A stretch of 62,812 bases of DNA from Candidatus Bathyarchaeum sp. (lineage in GTDB: Archaea > Thermoproteota > Bathyarchaeia > Bathyarchaeales > Bathyarchaeaceae), in NCBI GenBank assembly GCA_020344315.1, contig CP070820.1:538334-601145 (forward strand), given 5' to 3'. Below, in pieces: positions 1 through 8,552 of the stretch. The notes under the pieces were generated by a model. It was given only the letters and a program-made list of their open reading frames with translations. It searched no databases and was not told the DNA's origin. Position numbers and translations under genes: made by a program. Position 1 is the stretch's first letter, and each line of letters starts with the position of its first letter.

Positions 1-339
1 GGAAAGAAGGATGTCCGCTACCTGCTGACTGCCTACCGTTTCCAAGAAACCCGCAAGGTTGAATCGAGTTCAGGTCAGGTCATCAGGAAGCCTGTAGGCG
101 CCATTATAGAGATTCCAAGGGAGCATTTTCCCATACCTTCAGAGGTGCATCAGCTTCTTATGTGCAAGACAAGTTTGGATTCTGTGCTGAACAGAATCGA
201 AGAGGACTTTGGTCGCGGAAAGATCAGTGAGACACTGTATCGTACAATGAGAACCGAGTATGAGAAGTTGATGGAAGATGTCTGTGAAAGGCTGAAAGAG
301 CACAACGAACTTGTTAAGCTGCTGGGTTTAAACCACTAG
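1..339 (+). CDS. 3' end of an unrecognised protein with a C-terminal helical hairpin
   Basis: The reading frame is open from base 1, so the start lies outside the window; 112 residues remain. I do not recognise the family. The last ~60 residues are charged and helical, with the segment GKISETLYRTMRTEYEKL near the end. This resembles the short C-terminal helical modules (SHOCT-like) found on many archaeal membrane proteins. The stop codon overlaps the stop of the convergent gene on the other strand by four bases. The convergent gene ends in a similar module (GLVSRERYETLRRETEDEL), so the two may belong to one functional group. That link is inference. Confidence 0.6.
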   Translation, partial: GKKDVRYLLTAYRFQETRKVESSSGQVIRKPVGAIIEIPREHFPIPSEVHQLLMCKTSLDSVLNRIEEDFGRGKISETLYRTMRTEYEKLMEDVCERLKEHNELVKLLGLNH

Positions 340-1619
340 CTCTTTAGGCTCCGAATTCTCGCGAGTTCGTCTTCAGTTTCCCTTCGCAGCGTCTCGTATC
401 TTTCTCTGCTCACTAACCCCTTCTGCAAGAGGTTGTCCAGCTCTTTAAGACTGGCTTCAAGCCTGACTATCTCAAGGGTGTTTTTGTATTCAGTTTTTTT
501 GATTTCTTTCAGGTAACCTCTTCGGCTTCTCCACAACAAGAATAATGCGGTTGCTCCAGTTGCTGTCAGAGCGCCTGCTCCAAGTTGCCACAGTTCAATG
601 GGATAATGTTCCGTTGGCTCAGTGGTTTGGGATGTGAGCGAAAAGTTTTGTATATAAGTTTCATCGGATCCTACGACCACGGAAGTCTGGGCGGTATTGT
701 ATCCTGAGGCTTCCACTTTGATCGTGTAGTTGTTCGGTGTGATGTTCTCGAATGTATATTCTCCAGCGGGTTCTGAAAGAGTGTAAGTGACTTCTTCTGT
801 TTCCACGATTGTAACTTTTGCGCCGGTGATTGGGATTCCTTCATTATCAGTTATTTTTCCTGTGATCGTTGAAGTTGAGGGCTCTATCGGAGTGGCATAA
901 TATGCTGTAATCGCCGTGTACTTTGTCAAGTCTATGCTCCTGATTGGGCTGATGATTCCGTTGTCCCATTCCACAAAACTGTATACCTTTCCAGCAACGG
1001 TTACATTCAGAGGCATGACAACCGTGTAGCTTCCCTCTTCCAAAGAGCTTGAGAAAGGCGTCGTCCGATTAGTGCCGTCAAGAGTGAATGTCACACCTGA
1101 GATGGGTGATGAGGAGACGCTCAATTCGCGGGTTGGTGGAACTTTTGGTGAAACATGGATAACATCGGTTTCATCAAAACTGATGGGTTTAGGTGGCAAG
1201 GTTCTCAAGAAAATTTGGACAGTCCATTCGCCAGTTTGCTCTAGCCTCGACAAATTGAAGGCGCCAGTGTAGGAGTTTGGCTGGATCATGTTCTGGTCGT
1301 AGTTAAGGTAGAATTCGTGCACATATTCGTCCAACCTGAGTTGGCAATAATGGTTCCTAATGTTGTATGGATCAACCCTGGAAGACCACGCCCAAACGTA
1401 GAGAATATCGCCCTGCACATAATCCCGATCATCAGTTCCGTAATTGGAATGTTTCGAAAATATGTATCCTTCTGTGATTGCTGTCATCTGCGGTTCCTCT
1501 GCCAGAGTTTGACCCTGAGTCGCACTTAGTCCGAACGCTGAGGCTGTGCAAAAGAGCACGTAGATGATGGGGATGGAAGACAGAAGAATCGCTGAGACCT
1601 TTCTCAACTTTATGCACAT
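336..1619 (-). CDS. Secreted/membrane-anchored protein with carboxypeptidase-regulatory-like domain
   Basis: 427 residues. An N-terminal hydrophobic segment (about 8-30) is a likely signal peptide or anchor. Residues ~165-240 resemble a PEGA-like surface beta domain. Residues ~250-328 form a carboxypeptidase-regulatory-like beta fold (TGKITDNEGIPITGAKV), common in archaeal surface proteins. A transmembrane helix lies at ~345-363, followed by a basic stop-transfer stretch and a ~50-residue cytoplasmic coiled coil ending in a SHOCT-like hairpin. The architecture suggests an extracellular beta-rich stalk tethered to the membrane with a small cytoplasmic interaction module. No enzyme motif is visible. 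The start is the ATG before the signal sequence. Confidence 0.75.
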   Translation of the reverse strand: MCIKLRKVSAILLSSIPIIYVLFCTASAFGLSATQGQTLAEEPQMTAITEGYIFSKHSNYGTDDRDYVQGDILYVWAWSSRVDPYNIRNHYCQLRLDEYVHEFYLNYDQNMIQPNSYTGAFNLSRLEQTGEWTVQIFLRTLPPKPISFDETDVIHVSPKVPPTRELSVSSSPISGVTFTLDGTNRTTPFSSSLEEGSYTVVMPLNVTVAGKVYSFVEWDNGIISPIRSIDLTKYTAITAYYATPIEPSTSTITGKITDNEGIPITGAKVTIVETEEVTYTLSEPAGEYTFENITPNNYTIKVEASGYNTAQTSVVVGSDETYIQNFSLTSQTTEPTEHYPIELWQLGAGALTATGATALFLLWRSRRGYLKEIKKTEYKNTLEIVRLEASLKELDNLLQKGLVSRERYETLRRETEDELARIRSLKS

Positions 1620-1967
1620 GCCAAATTGCGAACGTAATTAGATAACCTTTTTGCTACCTTCTTCTATAACAATCTTCCATATTCCCATTTTAAAAAAATC
1701 AAATTTTTATGGGAATCAGGAAGCTGGCATTTATCTATAACCAAGCAATTTTGGGCCATGTTTTGTTACATTGTGTTTGTTCACTGCCAACTTTTTTGGA
1801 CATGGGGTTTTCCTGAGATAGACTCGGAAACAGCCGAACTTGAGGGTTTCCCGAAAGATTTCTACGAGAAAAAAGTATTATATTTAAGACTGGATTACAT
1901 AGAAAGATTTTGCGCGCAAATTTAAACAATCGCAGAAAATCTAAATTCACAGAAAAAGGAGAAAAGG
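1620..1967. other. Intergenic region, no convincing gene
   Basis: A 348-base AT-rich stretch between two minus-strand genes. A 71-codon frame on the minus strand (1735-1950) has no domain and no ribosome binding site, so I do not call it. It holds a hairpin-like palindrome at 1681-1716 and a perfect 12-base palindrome TTTGCGCGCAAA at 1909-1920. Confidence 0.5.
1681..1716. promoter_or_regulatory. Inverted repeat ATTCCCAT/ATGGGAAT around an AT-only core
   Basis: Perfect 8-base arms at 1681-1688 and 1709-1716 flank a 20-base core that is almost all A and T. On the minus strand the core reads like a TATA element. It lies ~65-95 bases upstream of the start at 1619, so it could be a promoter with a symmetric operator around it, or simply a hairpin. 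The regulatory role is inference. Confidence 0.35.
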
Positions 1968-2813
1968 CTATGGTTTGTTAGATGTTTCACTTTTATTCAA
2001 TTCTTTTAAAGCTTGTCTTGCAGCCCTACGGACCCAGCGACTTTTATCTTCTTTAGCTTGAGTTAGGGCCTCTAATGCTCTTGGACCGCCAATATCGCCA
2101 AGAGCTCTAGCTGCAGAAATTCTAACAGCATCGCTTTCATCGTTTATAGCTTGAATAAGAGGATTAATCGTACGCGGATCCTTCAAATTTCCAAGAGTCA
2201 TTGTCGCCTCATTTCGAACCGTCCAATCTTTATGTTGTAATCTTTTCGTGTGAAGATCAAGCAGCGATAATGGAAGGTCCTCTAGGGGCGGAGTAGAACT
2301 TGGGTTCGCTGCCACAAATAGTCTAGCGTAAGGTATATTTTCAAAGGAGAAAACGTTTGACAAATCATTTGATTTGACTTTTTTTACTGGCCAATTTGCT
2401 TCGCCAGAGGGTGAAATAGCGGAATAGAGAAGAAACAAAGGAATGAGAACTGGCAAGAGGAGTATTAATAGTATAACGATTAGTATCACGCGGACAATGA
2501 TGTTCGCCGAGGCCTCTACAATAGCGTTAATGAGGCCATACCACGATATTTGGGGAAGGTAATCCAAAAAATAAGCTAGACTCCAGAATATGGGGGCAGC
2601 TATGGCGAAGTATATTGCGAATTTCTTCCTCGTCTCCCTCAACCGAGTCTTCTTGCAGGATTTACAGATTGGAACATCAACGCGATATTCTTCCTTGTCT
2701 TTTTTCCATTTTAAAGCGTAGGTCGTGAGGTCGGTTTCTACCAAACAGTTAGAACATGTTGATGGAAATTTCTCTGATTTGGGTCGAACAGAAACTTCTA
2801 TCAAAATTTTCAA
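1968..2813 (-). CDS. Zinc-ribbon, transmembrane, HEAT-repeat protein
   Basis: 281 residues with three visible parts. The N-terminus carries two Cys pairs (C20/C23 and C50/C53), a likely zinc ribbon. Residues ~65-140 hold two or three hydrophobic helices. Residues ~188-275 are HEAT/PBS-lyase-type repeats (DWTVRNEATMTLGNL, SDAVRISAARALGDIG, SRWVRRAARQAL), which usually act as protein-binding scaffolds. I see no catalytic residues. The likely arrangement is a membrane protein with cytoplasmic zinc-ribbon and HEAT domains. A TATA-like TTTAATATAAG lies ~40 bases upstream on the minus strand, at about 2852-2862. Confidence 0.7.
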   Translation of the reverse strand: MKILIEVSVRPKSEKFPSTCSNCLVETDLTTYALKWKKDKEEYRVDVPICKSCKKTRLRETRKKFAIYFAIAAPIFWSLAYFLDYLPQISWYGLINAIVEASANIIVRVILIVILLILLLPVLIPLFLLYSAISPSGEANWPVKKVKSNDLSNVFSFENIPYARLFVAANPSSTPPLEDLPLSLLDLHTKRLQHKDWTVRNEATMTLGNLKDPRTINPLIQAINDESDAVRISAARALGDIGGPRALEALTQAKEDKSRWVRRAARQALKELNKSETSNKP

Positions 2814-3091
2814 TCCCCACGTTAGTGCGCGCGATTACTCCTTCCGTATTAACTTATATTAAAGTTTTTGGGCATTACTTCTCATTATTGAAATTTTGAT
2901 ATTATTATGAATTATTTCAAAGTATTTAAGAGAATCCAGAGAAGATTTGACATCCCTCACTCAATTAATGGTTAATTCCGCGCGCAAAAAACACTCGTTT
3001 TTTTCCGAATATGGATGTAATAAATATAGGCCTGTTTGGTCCAGTTATATCTAAACGGCATATTCATGCAGTTATTTGGAACTTGATGCGT

Positions 3092-4354
3092 CTACGCCGT
3101 AAGTTTTGTCAAAATTTCCCTTACTACACTTGCTTGAGCGTCTGTTTTGAAGCCTCTGCTGTTGAAATGCGTTGGGGCTGCTTGGAACCCCTCTCTTCTT
3201 ACTTTGTTAATTACTTTCTTTAGGGCTGGAATTGGTAGGTTCAGTTTGTCGCAGATTTTGTCGACGGTGTAATAGGTGATTGGCGCTTCAGCTTCATTCT
3301 GAACCAAGGATATCATCTTGAGAAGTCTCTTTTCCTGTCTCAAACTTCTTCCCTCCGCCTCCCTCTCCATCAGGGAACAGAAGTTTTTGTCCGCTATCTT
3401 ACCAAGCCATAAGGGACCAGCGACACTCAACTTCGCTTTACATTCTGGACAAACGTGCTTCAGGGGAGAAATTATTCCTAGAGATGTTTCTCTGTGAAAA
3501 CATGAGAAGCAGTGAAGAATGTATCCCATCTGTTGGACGCTCTTGTCTGCTACTCTAGCGCCGTATTTGACAGTCGCATAGGCTCGAACATAATGGTCAA
3601 CGCTGTGGCTAAACAAGACCTCAACGCCTATCTCATGTTTCGCAGCCATCATAGCCAAACATCCAACCAAGAGGCGAACAGCCAGCTCATGACAATACTC
3701 TGTACGCAAGGGATGTCCACCGTATTTTCTAAGGCAAGCTCGGGGATGAACCCCACACAACGGAGCCATATCCGTGGCGGTTAGAGCAAGCAAGCCGCCG
3801 CTACGTAATGCCCGTAGGGCTGCATCTAGGTAGGGCACTGGAGAACCGAACGGATCGACATCCACATAGTTGAATCTCTTTCGTGGCGCCGCATACCTGC
3901 TGAGAAAAAGGTTTGCGTCTTCGTTGGCAACTGCAACCCGGTCTTCCACCCTGTTGAGTGCAGCATTGAATGTGGCAAGTTTAGCCGCTTTGGGGTTAAT
4001 ATCATTTACAGAAACCCTACCAACCCCTTCCACCTCCACAGCAAATCGTACGCCCCGAAGCCCACACCCAGTTAAAGGCTCACAAACTGAGACTTCTCTC
4101 TCTAACATCTTTTGATACACTTGCAAGGCTAAAACTGCCAAGTCTCTGTTCAGCTCCATAGTGGGGTTGTAAAATACTGGCGCCTTAGACGGAGCATACT
4201 CCCAAACCTCTTTCACGTAAGCAGCAAGCTTGGGCACCACCACTTTAACTTCACCCTCTGTTATAGTCTCAGTAGGGAAACCGAAACTCAAACTCCATAG
4301 CTCCCGCGCGTGTACTGAAGCTTTTATTATGGAAACTAGATATTTAGGGTTCAT
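3092..4354 (-). CDS. trm1: tRNA (guanine(26)-N(2))-dimethyltransferase Trm1
   Basis: 420 residues, the normal archaeal Trm1 length. It methylates guanine 26 of tRNA to N2,N2-dimethylguanine using S-adenosylmethionine. The SAM-binding loop is seen as PLTGCGLRGVRFAVEV, and the diagnostic catalytic motif as DVDPFGSPVPYLDAAL. A C-terminal zinc-binding part has CFSC and CPEC pairs. The start ATG at 4354 is only 15 bases from the GTG start of the divergent NTPase gene, so the two promoters must lie partly inside each other's coding region. Confidence 0.93.
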   Translation of the reverse strand: MNPKYLVSIIKASVHARELWSLSFGFPTETITEGEVKVVVPKLAAYVKEVWEYAPSKAPVFYNPTMELNRDLAVLALQVYQKMLEREVSVCEPLTGCGLRGVRFAVEVEGVGRVSVNDINPKAAKLATFNAALNRVEDRVAVANEDANLFLSRYAAPRKRFNYVDVDPFGSPVPYLDAALRALRSGGLLALTATDMAPLCGVHPRACLRKYGGHPLRTEYCHELAVRLLVGCLAMMAAKHEIGVEVLFSHSVDHYVRAYATVKYGARVADKSVQQMGYILHCFSCFHRETSLGIISPLKHVCPECKAKLSVAGPLWLGKIADKNFCSLMEREAEGRSLRQEKRLLKMISLVQNEAEAPITYYTVDKICDKLNLPIPALKKVINKVRREGFQAAPTHFNSRGFKTDAQASVVREILTKLTA

Positions 4355-4369
4355 CTACCCAAAAGCAAG

Positions 4370-4921
4370 GTGTTCACGCTGAAACGAATCATACTCGTGA
4401 CCGGACCGCCCGGAATCGGCAAAACAAGCACACTCCGTCGATCCGTGAAGGAACTTAAGAACCGAGAATACGCAGTTGGCGGCATGATTTGCCGTGAGGT
4501 CCGTGAGGGAGGCGTCCGAGTAGGCTTCGAAATCATGGATTTGTCCACAGGACAGAGAGGATGGCTAGCCCACATAAACCAGCCAGAAGGCCCCAGAATA
4601 GGCAAGTATCGAGTTAACTTAACTGACCTTGACGCTATAGGCGCAGCCTCTATTCTTGATGCCCTTCAAAACGCGGATATACTGGCAATAGACGAAATAG
4701 GCCCCATGGAACTTTCTTCACCAGCCTTCAGCAAAGCCCTAGTCAGAGCTGTAGAAACCAGCAAACCCATGTTAGGAACGATCCATTACGGACTAAGGAA
4801 CTCCCTAATCAGCAGCATCAAAGAGAGAGAAGACGTAGAAATTCTTAAGGTAACCTACGAGAACCGAGAAAGCCTTCACAACCTGATTGCCGATAAGATA
4901 AGCGAATACTTAGAACCTTAG
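4370..4921 (+). CDS. THEP1-type nucleoside-triphosphatase
   Basis: 183 residues, the usual size for the THEP1 family (archaeal P-loop NTPases acting on ATP, GTP and other NTPs; physiological role unsettled). Walker A is GPPGIGKTS near residues 12-20, and Walker B is ILAIDEIGPMEL near residue 105. The start is GTG at 4370; no upstream ATG is possible before trm1 begins on the other strand. Family assignment is strong; the biological role is not known from sequence. Confidence 0.88.
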   Translation: MFTLKRIILVTGPPGIGKTSTLRRSVKELKNREYAVGGMICREVREGGVRVGFEIMDLSTGQRGWLAHINQPEGPRIGKYRVNLTDLDAIGAASILDALQNADILAIDEIGPMELSSPAFSKALVRAVETSKPMLGTIHYGLRNSLISSIKEREDVEILKVTYENRESLHNLIADKISEYLEP

Positions 4922-5027
4922 CAATCGCCTCGAGTTGCTCAAGCTCGGAAATCAGGAAGCCCAGAAGTTCTTATATCCCAAGTTATCAACATGATTCAGG
5001 GATTCTAACGGATAGGGGGAAACTAAA

Positions 5028-5618
5028 CTGGGAAAAGTTTCCATATACGAAAAGATAAAGAGCAAAAGAACCATCAGAAAGTATCTTCAGAAAGATGTTC
5101 CAGAAGAAGTCTTGTTGAAATGTGTGGATGCCGCAAGACTTTCGCCTTCCGCGGCCAATCTTCAACCCCTAAAATACATCATTATTAACGACCCAAAACT
5201 GCTTAAAAAGGTCTTCAGCACACTGAGCTGGGCTGGCTATCTGTCAGATTATCAGCCCAGTGAAGGGGAGATGCCGAGAGCCTACATTATTATTCTGGTA
5301 GACGAAAAAATCAGCCGAACTCCCAATCATGACACGGGCATAGCTGTAATGAGCATCTCAATGGTTGCTCATGACGAGGGCTTAGGCTCATGCATTCTAG
5401 GAGCAGTCAACAGAGAAAAACTGAGAGAAATATTGAAGGTGCCTGAGGATCTAGCCATTGCGTTGGTGGTTGCTCTCGGATATCCAGCAGAAAATCCTGT
5501 AGTAGACACGGCGAAGGCTGGAGACATAAAATATTGGCTTGACGAAAACGGAGTATTACACGTACCCAAGAGGCACCTCAAAGATGTAGCCAAATGGAAC
5601 AGCTATCAAAACCAGTGA
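5028..5618 (+). CDS. Nitroreductase-family FMN oxidoreductase, apparent CTG start
   Basis: Nitroreductase family: FMN-dependent, NAD(P)H-using flavoproteins. The family's N-terminal signature (SIYEKIKSKRTIRKYLQ, then ARLSPSAANLQP, an FMN-phosphate binding region) is encoded upstream of the first standard start (TTG 5112), so that start would cut off the conserved region. In the correct frame the only initiator-like codon after the in-frame stop at 5013-5015 is CTG at 5028. A purine-rich AGGGGGA at 5014-5020 precedes it with 7 bases of spacing. The encoded protein is 196 residues. Substrate unknown. Confidence 0.82.
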   Translation: MGKVSIYEKIKSKRTIRKYLQKDVPEEVLLKCVDAARLSPSAANLQPLKYIIINDPKLLKKVFSTLSWAGYLSDYQPSEGEMPRAYIIILVDEKISRTPNHDTGIAVMSISMVAHDEGLGSCILGAVNREKLREILKVPEDLAIALVVALGYPAENPVVDTAKAGDIKYWLDENGVLHVPKRHLKDVAKWNSYQNQ

Positions 5619-5717
5619 AGATTCAAGATTTCTTGCCTTTGCAAGTCTGCTTTTCAAGCAAAAGAGCCAAAGGTTTCATAAATATGCCCTGCTATATTAT
5701 TTAACTTGGGCGATAGT

Positions 5718-6464
5718 ATGCCAATTGAAGGTAAACTGTACCTGTGGGGAGAGAGAGCGAAATATGTTCCAGAAGAGATGGGTGTCTATGCTTTATACGA
5801 CAAAAACAGAATTCTGATCTACATTGGCGGAAGCTCGAACCTTCGAGAAACCTTCAGTCGCTATCAGGAGACAAACTTTTCCGATGATCCTCGCAAACGT
5901 GAGGCCGTCTACTATCGAAGAATGAGCACCTCAAACTGGGAAGAAACAGTTAAGAAGCTTCTGGACGAATATAACCACGACTATGGGGACATACCGAAAT
6001 TGAATAATCCTTTAAAACCAGAAGAAAAAGTCACTCCAGAATGGGGATTCTACTTTTACGAAGCATTCAACAAACCACTCTTTGAGGCAGCCTTCAATCT
6101 AGAAGATCTCAAAAAGAAGATTGGGAAAGTTCCAGTTACTTCTCTAGAATTTCATCAAAACAGAGGGGACTTTGCTCGATGGATACGGGACGTTTTCAAG
6201 GAAACCCAGTTGGCTGAAAGAATTGCGAAGACAACCAGCACCGGCGAAGACCTCAGATTAGCGCTGTTAAACGCTTTAGGCAACCCTGAGGTAGCTGAGT
6301 GCCCTGAATGTGAAACCTTATCAAAACCGGTCAAGACATGGCAGATGGCTGGGAGACCCAGTAAGGCTGGTGAAAGACTCCAATTAACGATAGCCCTTTA
6401 CAAATGCGAAAACTGCGGCAAAACGTACAGAAATGTAATTAAGAAAGAAAAGATTAAGGCGTAG
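5718..6464 (+). CDS. GIY-YIG-like domain protein with C-terminal zinc ribbon
   Basis: About 248 residues from ATG 5718; an alternative TTG lies at 5706. The N-terminus contains a GIY-YIG-like core (GVYALYDKNRILIYIGGSSN followed by LRETFSRYQ), the fold of UvrC and homing-endonuclease nucleases. The C-terminus carries CPEC and CENC pairs, a zinc ribbon. The middle region is not recognised. The YIG half and nearby Arg are present, but a nuclease role is inference. TATA-like tracts at 5667-5676 and 5690-5700 could drive a short-leader or leaderless transcript. Confidence 0.65.
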   Translation: MPIEGKLYLWGERAKYVPEEMGVYALYDKNRILIYIGGSSNLRETFSRYQETNFSDDPRKREAVYYRRMSTSNWEETVKKLLDEYNHDYGDIPKLNNPLKPEEKVTPEWGFYFYEAFNKPLFEAAFNLEDLKKKIGKVPVTSLEFHQNRGDFARWIRDVFKETQLAERIAKTTSTGEDLRLALLNALGNPEVAECPECETLSKPVKTWQMAGRPSKAGERLQLTIALYKCENCGKTYRNVIKKEKIKA

Positions 6465-6552
6465 CATTCCTTCACGCGAAACTGTTTAGCAGTAAGTTCA
6501 ACGATTCCGCTTCTGTCTATAGAGACGTTTCCATCCTCAGGGCCGTATCTCT

Positions 6553-6774
6553 TCATGGAATGGTTCCAAATTCTTTTGTGAGAAGTTTTTCGATTTTCTC
6601 AAGTCTTCTCTCGATTTCGCCTAGCTTCTCCAATATCTGCTTCAAAACCCTTGTTTCATCCTCTTTCCTTCCGGGAAAGGGAACTCCAGGAGTGGGGGTA
6701 GGCCATGGCCTCTCTGGTTGGAATGGTTCTAAAGGCATTGGTAGCCTTTCCGCCTCTTTTTCGTTTCCATCCAT
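6553..6774 (-). CDS. Small proline-rich coiled-coil protein (73 aa)
   Basis: A longer frame is open to 6909, but the start at ATG 6774 is preceded by a strong GGAGG at ~7 bases and by a TATA-like CTTATAAAAG ~35 bases upstream. The encoded protein is 73 residues. The first half is rich in proline (PMPLEPFQPERPWPTPTPG). The second half is a heptad-like helix (EKLGEIERRLEKIEKLLTK), a probable coiled coil. No family is recognised. A plus-strand frame over the same bases (6560-6892) is low-complexity and is not called. A second proline-rich mini-protein lies ~900 bases downstream. Confidence 0.6.
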   Translation of the reverse strand: MDGNEKEAERLPMPLEPFQPERPWPTPTPGVPFPGRKEDETRVLKQILEKLGEIERRLEKIEKLLTKEFGTIP

Positions 6775-6941
6775 TCTTTTTCCTCCTGTACAAATAGTAG
6801 TTTTTTCTTTTATAAGCTCAAACATGAGCGTGTGGCTTTCCCTTTTACTTTCGAGTATTCTTTTCTCTTTCACATGTCTCTCCAATAGGTAAGGTTCAAT
6901 AGATGCCAAGTTGAAGAGATTATTGGGAGAAATCTCTAGTC

Positions 6942-7553
6942 ATGGATGCGGATTGGGACGATACACCTGAGTTTCCCTTTAGCGAAAGGGACACAAATGT
7001 GTTACATGTGATTGAGGAAGAGGATTTAGCTAGCTTCGCCTTTGAAGGACTAAAGCGGAGATTGAGGGTACATCCAGAGACACTTTCTAGAGTCCTCTAC
7101 AGACTTAAAGATCACGGCATCGTAGAAAAAGGTGTGGAAGGCTACAGAGTTACATCCAAGGCTAAGAAGTTTCTCAAGTTACACTCTTTCAATACTAAAG
7201 CCCCCAGCATGCATCTGCTTCAAACGCTTCTGCCTCCCGACGTTCCGACTCAACATGTTGTCTCGAATCTTAAGGGCAAATGGTTTGGTGTGCTCCGTTG
7301 GCTAGGCTACTCCGAGAACAGCGAAAGTGTTACTTTGAAGTGGATTACTGAGGATGGCGGAACCATAATTGCTGCTAATTTTCAATGCGGTCAACTTAAA
7401 ATAAGCGCGAAGATGTTGTGGGAGAAGGACCTGAACGTTGCGTTACAGGCTTCTTACCAGCTTATGGGCTATATAGCTAAGCTCATTTCGGGAGTGGGAC
7501 GTAACCAAATGGCATACTTCTCCCTTTTCGATCCAAACCGGTTATCAGCCTAG
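6942..7553 (+). CDS. Winged-helix transcriptional regulator-like protein
   Basis: 203 residues. Residues ~15-75 read as a winged helix (RRLRVHPETLSRVLYRLKDHG, then VEGYRVTSKAKKFLKL). The C-terminal ~110 residues are not recognised; they could be a sensing or dimerisation domain. It stands between two small proline-rich genes, the upstream one divergent. A run of seven T residues just after the stop (7565-7571) is a plausible archaeal terminator. Target genes are unknown. Confidence 0.65.
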   Translation: MDADWDDTPEFPFSERDTNVLHVIEEEDLASFAFEGLKRRLRVHPETLSRVLYRLKDHGIVEKGVEGYRVTSKAKKFLKLHSFNTKAPSMHLLQTLLPPDVPTQHVVSNLKGKWFGVLRWLGYSENSESVTLKWITEDGGTIIAANFQCGQLKISAKMLWEKDLNVALQASYQLMGYIAKLISGVGRNQMAYFSLFDPNRLSA

Positions 7554-7564
7554 ATGTGACCTAC

Positions 7565-7571
7565 TTTTTTT
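7565..7571 (+). terminator. Poly-T terminator after winged-helix gene
   Basis: Seven T residues 12 bases after the stop at 7553. Archaeal RNA polymerase commonly terminates at such U tracts without a hairpin. Confidence 0.4.
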
Positions 7572-7663
7572 ATTCCCCGTCAACAAATAGCGCCAGTAAG
7601 GTAATAATAAATAAGAGTTAGTCTCTATCGAGAGAGACGCCCTTTAAGTAGAGTAGAGAGATC

Positions 7664-7786
7664 ATGGACAAACGAAAACTCGGACCAAGTCAACCTTTAG
7701 ACCCCCTTAATCCAGTTCATCCCTCCAATCCCTTTGAACCGCCAAATCCAATCAGACGTCGACCGGGCCCCCATAGACCATTCTAA
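7664..7786 (+). CDS. Proline-rich mini-protein (40 aa)
   Basis: A complete ATG-to-TAA frame of 40 codons. The product starts MDKRKLGPSQPLDPLNP and is unusually rich in Pro (about one residue in three) with Asn-Pro and Phe-Pro steps, ending in a basic Arg-rich stretch (IRRRPGPHRPF). AT-rich bases near 7607-7618 could hold a TATA box, and a purine-rich GAGAG lies just before the ATG. Its proline spacing recalls the front half of the protein at 6553-6774. No function can be read from it; translation is inferred. Confidence 0.45.
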   Translation: MDKRKLGPSQPLDPLNPVHPSNPFEPPNPIRRRPGPHRPF

Positions 7787-7820
7787 ATTCAGCTAAGACT
7801 CTAGCATTTAAGCGAGGCGC

Positions 7821-8384
7821 TTGAATCATAGTCTGAATAAAACTTTATCTTTGCTAAGTGAACACGACGTAACTGCTACTTTCTTTGTTGTGGGGGAACT
7901 ACTTGAAAAATATCCTGAAATAGCCGCTGAAATCGATGATAGAGGACATGAGATAGCATTTCATGGATACTCAAATAGACCTTTATGGGAATTGAACTCC
8001 ACTGCCCTCCACGATGAAATAAAAAAATTCAAATCTGTACTGAAAAAAGATGCTGGTTTGCTCTTGTTAAAGAACTTTGACGAAATACCAATTAAACAAA
8101 TAATCTTATCTACTCCTGTAGGTTGGAATCCTCAATCTGAATACGACGGCAATCCTTGGCAAAAACATAAATCCAAATGGGATCCTGAAGAATTTTTGAC
8201 TAGAAGTTTCAATATAAAAGGAATAACTGGGATCAAAAATATGTACAGTGAAAAGGGTGAATTTAAGTTTAATACTCCAATCTTAAAACCCTTTTTTTAC
8301 TTATTAAAAATAATCTCCCAAGTTTTCACTTACAAAAAGGTAAATATCGCATATGAAATGTTATGTACCAAGAATTTCGCTTGA
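7821..8384 (+). pseudogene. Truncated polysaccharide deacetylase (NodB-like) remnant
   Basis: The frame opens directly after a TAA at 7809-7811, so the N-terminal part of the NodB fold, which carries the catalytic Asp, is missing. What remains fits the family: DVTATFFVVGELLEKYPEIA followed by GHEIAFHGYSN, with the first metal-binding His pair. After about residue 75 similarity fades, and the ~187-residue product lacks the later catalytic motifs. I read it as a decayed or internally deleted deacetylase at the edge of the sugar cluster. A short active variant cannot be excluded. Confidence 0.6.
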
Positions 8385-8552
8385 TTGTGGGCGCTTGATT
8401 TAAAAGAATATTCACACAAGAACCAAAATGAGGCTGTGGTATGGGTGGAGAATGTTGATTCAAATTACTTGTTCCATTTACTATTACATTGCAGATATAT
8501 GGTACGAGGATTGAGATTTTGTTTAAAGTGAACTATGAAAGGAGACTTAACA

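Noticed and set aside
1735-1950. 71-codon minus-strand frame
   Set aside because: No ribosome binding site, no domain, composition like the surrounding AT-rich spacer.
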